This document shows, one piece after another, positions 14,138 through 15,694 of a stretch of DNA of 15,694 bases (the stretch's first letter is position 1; each line of letters begins with the position of its first letter). This stretch comes from Rubritepida sp. (lineage in GTDB: Bacteria; Pseudomonadota; Alphaproteobacteria; Acetobacterales; Acetobacteraceae): positions 1 through 15,694 of the forward strand of contig JACMRO010000294.1 in the NCBI GenBank assembly GCA_014376425.1. Reading direction: 5' to 3'. The notes beneath the pieces were generated by a model, which made no database searches, was not told where the DNA came from, and was given only the letters and a program-made list of their open reading frames with translations. A program made the position numbers and the translations under genes.

Positions 14138-14659
14138 TCAATCCAGCGCCCGCAACAGCGCCAGGGCCTGGGCGATGGCGGCGTCGGGTGTCGTGTCGTT
14201 GACCACGCGCAGCACGCGCGGGCCGTCGGGCAGCGGTGCCTCGCGGGCCAGGCGAGCGGCGATGTCGGCGGCGTCCTCACGGCCGCGGGCGGCCAGGCGG
14301 GCGGCGCGGATGGCCGGCGGCGCGGTGATGTGCAGCACCGCCAACGGGTAGCGCGCCGCCGCATCGGCCAGGACGTGGCGGGAGAGGGTGGCCAGCACCA
14401 CGCGCCCCGCCGCCAGATCGGCCTCGATGCTGCGCGGGATGCCGTAGTGCAGCCCGTGCGCCTGCCACTGCAAAGCGAAGTCGCGGCTGGCGAATTCGGC
14501 CTCGGTCAGCGCCTCATGCGCTTCGCCGCCGGCCTGGTCGCCGCGGGTGATGGCACGGCAGGCGAAGACGATGTGCTGGTCGCCAGCCAGCGCGGCGCGC
14601 AGCCCGTCCAGCACCGTATCCTTGCCAGCGCCCGAGGCGCCCACGACCGCAACCAACAT
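14138..14659 (-). CDS. phnN: Ribose 1,5-bisphosphate phosphokinase PhnN
   Basis: PhnN phosphorylates alpha-D-ribose 1,5-bisphosphate to 5-phosphoribosyl 1-diphosphate (PRPP), originally described in phosphonate breakdown. The 173-residue product resembles guanylate kinase: Walker A GASGAGKDT (7-15), ACRAITRGDQAGGEAHEALTEAEF and the PhnN-typical substrate stretch FALQWQAHGLHYGIP. A lid and C-terminal helix follow. It is an orphan: no C-P lyase genes are in the window, so a role in PRPP supply or nucleotide salvage is equally possible. ATG 14659 lacks a good ribosome binding site. It is divergent from the GntR gene across 61 bases. Confidence 0.9.
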   Translation of the reverse strand: MLVAVVGASGAGKDTVLDGLRAALAGDQHIVFACRAITRGDQAGGEAHEALTEAEFASRDFALQWQAHGLHYGIPRSIEADLAAGRVVLATLSRHVLADAAARYPLAVLHITAPPAIRAARLAARGREDAADIAARLAREAPLPDGPRVLRVVNDTTPDAAIAQALALLRALD

Positions 14660-14667
14660 TGCAATTA

Positions 14668-14678
14668 CGGTTAGACCA
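14668..14678. promoter_or_regulatory. Candidate GntR/FCD operator
   Basis: CGGTTAGACCA is a GGT-N3-ACC inverted repeat; on the minus strand it reads TGGTCTAACCG. This misses the TNGT-N3-ACNA pattern typical of FadR/FCD-type regulators at one position. It lies in the 61-base divergent region between phnN and the GntR gene, 43 bases before the regulator start, which fits autoregulation. Confidence 0.45.
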
Positions 14679-14720
14679 AACCCCTTGCAGCGGCCAGCCC
14701 CGGCGTGACATGTTAGTCGA

Positions 14721-15404
14721 ATGTCGCTGATGACCGCGCTCGATCCACCGCTTTCGCTGACCGAACGCGCGGTCGCGGCCATCCGGCGCGATATCCTGGT
14801 CACCCGCGCCGCACCCGGCGCCGCGTTGTCCGAAGCCTCGCTGGCCGAGGCGCTGCGGCTGGGCAAGGCGCCAGTCCGCGCCGCCCTGGCCCGCCTGGCG
14901 GAAGAAGGGCTCGTCACCGCCATCCCACGCCGCGGCTGGGTCGTTTCGCTGGTCACCATCCGCGACATCCACGAGGTCTTCGACCTGCGGCTGCTGCTGG
15001 AGCCAGAGGCCGCGCGCCGCGCCGCCGGCCGGGTGAATGCGACCGAACTGCACCGGCTCGACGCCGTCTGCGCCGCCGGCTACCGGCCCGAGGATGGCGA
15101 TAGCGCCGCCGCTTTCCTGGCCGCCAACAAGGCATTCCACGTCGCGGTGGCGGAACTCTCCGGCAATGCGCGGCTGGCGCGGCAGGTCGACCGGCTGCTG
15201 GATGAAAGCACCCGGATGCTGGTGCTCGGCCTGCGCCGGCGAGACCGTTCGGGCGAAATGGCGCATGAACACCAGGCGCTGATCGAGGCCCTCGCCCTGG
15301 GCCGGCCGGAGGAGGCGGCGCGCCTCATGCACGAACAGGTCGATGCCAGCCGGCGCATGGTGCTGGCGGCTTTGACCGCGCCCGATGCGGGGATTTCCAT
15401 ATGA
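14721..15404 (+). CDS. GntR-family transcriptional regulator, FCD subfamily
   Basis: This 227-residue protein has an N-terminal winged helix-turn-helix (about 11-75: LTERAVAAIRRDIL, then LAEALRLGKAPVRAALARLAEEGLV). The C-terminal FCD ligand domain spans about 83-215. Likely metal-binding residues are His140 in the FHVAVAELSGN motif, His184 and His204; the usual preceding Asp is Asn136. FCD regulators are mostly repressors responding to organic acids or similar metabolites. It overlaps the cysteine-dioxygenase-like gene as ATGA, so that gene and itself are the obvious targets, and the divergent phnN/Ntn-hydrolase pair may be too. The effector cannot be inferred. No clear ribosome binding site precedes ATG 14721. 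Confidence 0.93.
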   Translation: MSLMTALDPPLSLTERAVAAIRRDILVTRAAPGAALSEASLAEALRLGKAPVRAALARLAEEGLVTAIPRRGWVVSLVTIRDIHEVFDLRLLLEPEAARRAAGRVNATELHRLDAVCAAGYRPEDGDSAAAFLAANKAFHVAVAELSGNARLARQVDRLLDESTRMLVLGLRRRDRSGEMAHEHQALIEALALGRPEEAARLMHEQVDASRRMVLAALTAPDAGISI

Positions 15405-15694
15405 GCGTGATCAGCGCCTCGCCGGTCCTGGCCGGCATGCTGGCGGCGGTGGACGACGCGGTGCGTGGGCCCACCGCCGGTCTCGACGCCCGGGTGGCCG
15501 ACGTGCTGGCGGCCGCCGCCGCCAACCCCATGCTGCTGGCCGGCGTGGCCTGCCCCTGCGGCGACACCTATTTGCGACACCTGCTGCACGATGGTGAGAA
15601 TTATGCCGTGGTGGCGCTGGTCTGGCGTGCCGGGCAGATGTCACCGGTGCATGCGCACAAGACCTGGTGCGCCCTGGCCGTCCATCGCGGCATC
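15401..15694 (+). CDS. Cysteine dioxygenase-family cupin, cut by the right window edge
   Basis: The first 98 codons are visible. After a helical N-terminal region (1-45) the sequence enters a cupin barrel with WRAGQMSPVHAHKTWCALAV. His84 and His86 form the first part of the iron site, as in thiol dioxygenases (cysteine or 3-mercaptopropionate dioxygenase), which oxidise a thiol to a sulfinate using Fe(II) and O2. The third His and the C-terminal half lie beyond the window, so the substrate class cannot be settled. ATG 15401 overlaps the GntR stop (ATGA), indicating co-expression with its likely regulator. Confidence 0.83.
   Translation, partial: MSVISASPVLAGMLAAVDDAVRGPTAGLDARVADVLAAAAANPMLLAGVACPCGDTYLRHLLHDGENYAVVALVWRAGQMSPVHAHKTWCALAVHRGI

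Noticed and set aside
14106..14141. TTG start at 14141 for the GGT-family gene
   Set aside because: It would add 12 residues with no family similarity. MMFTTRPEIAGTF at 14105 matches the usual beginning.
12819..14351. A 510-codon plus-strand open frame opposite the GGT-family gene
   Set aside because: It shadows a clearly coding minus-strand gene and has the His/Gly/Arg-rich composition of antisense frames.
1..15694. CRISPR array, tRNA/rRNA genes, insertion sequence or prophage
   Set aside because: Reading through the window I saw no regularly spaced repeats, no terminal inverted repeats with a transposase frame, no phage-type proteins and no RNA gene signature.

Overview
The window is GC-rich and densely coded. 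It looks like chromosomal DNA of an alphaproteobacterium, most likely Rhodospirillales/Acetobacteraceae (Roseomonas-like). The reasons are a perfect alphaproteobacterial SOS box (GTTC-N7-GTTC) in front of recA, a CckA-like hybrid kinase lying between flhB and recA, Bug/TctC solute-binding proteins without their membrane partners, and a flagellar gene order flgB-flgC-fliE-fliQ-fliR-flhB. This placement is inference from gene content; there is no rRNA in the window.

Layout. (1) Positions 1-2293, minus strand: a small catabolic-looking operon with a Bug solute-binding protein, an acyl-CoA dehydrogenase and the first codons of a further gene that runs off the left edge. (2) 2399-3637, plus strand: an alpha/beta hydrolase with an extra N-terminal domain, transcribed divergently from (1). 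(3) 3624-5196, minus strand: recA, then a small alpha/beta-hydrolase-like gene that overlaps the 3' end of recA; the recA control region with its SOS box is at 5197-5307. (4) 5308-10021, minus strand: a tightly packed flagellar operon, flgB, flgC, fliE, fliQ, fliR, flhB, ending in a soluble CckA-like histidine kinase/receiver protein. Its members are joined by ATGA, GTGA or TGATG overlaps or by gaps of 3 to 26 bases. (5) 10117-11335, plus strand: the divergent partner operon, an unrecognised 78-residue protein, fliO and fliP, each coupled by ATGA. (6) 11360-12313, plus strand: a second orphan Bug protein. (7) 12315-14659, minus strand: a cytoplasmic gamma-glutamyltransferase-family Ntn hydrolase and phnN. 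(8) 14721 to the right edge, plus strand: a GntR/FCD regulator coupled by ATGA to a cysteine-dioxygenase-like cupin cut by the window end.

How they fit. Regions 4 and 5 encode rod proteins (FlgB, FlgC, FliE) and most of the flagellar type III export gate (FliO, FliP, FliQ, FliR, FlhB), driven outward from a 95-base divergent control region. The kinase coupled to flhB, together with TTAACC motifs in the flagellar and recA control regions, makes a CckA-ChpT-CtrA link plausible but unproven. RecA has its own LexA-type control site. The outer regions look like accessory catabolism and small-molecule uptake. There is no gene-free stretch longer than about 110 bases. I saw no tRNA, rRNA, CRISPR array, insertion sequence or prophage.
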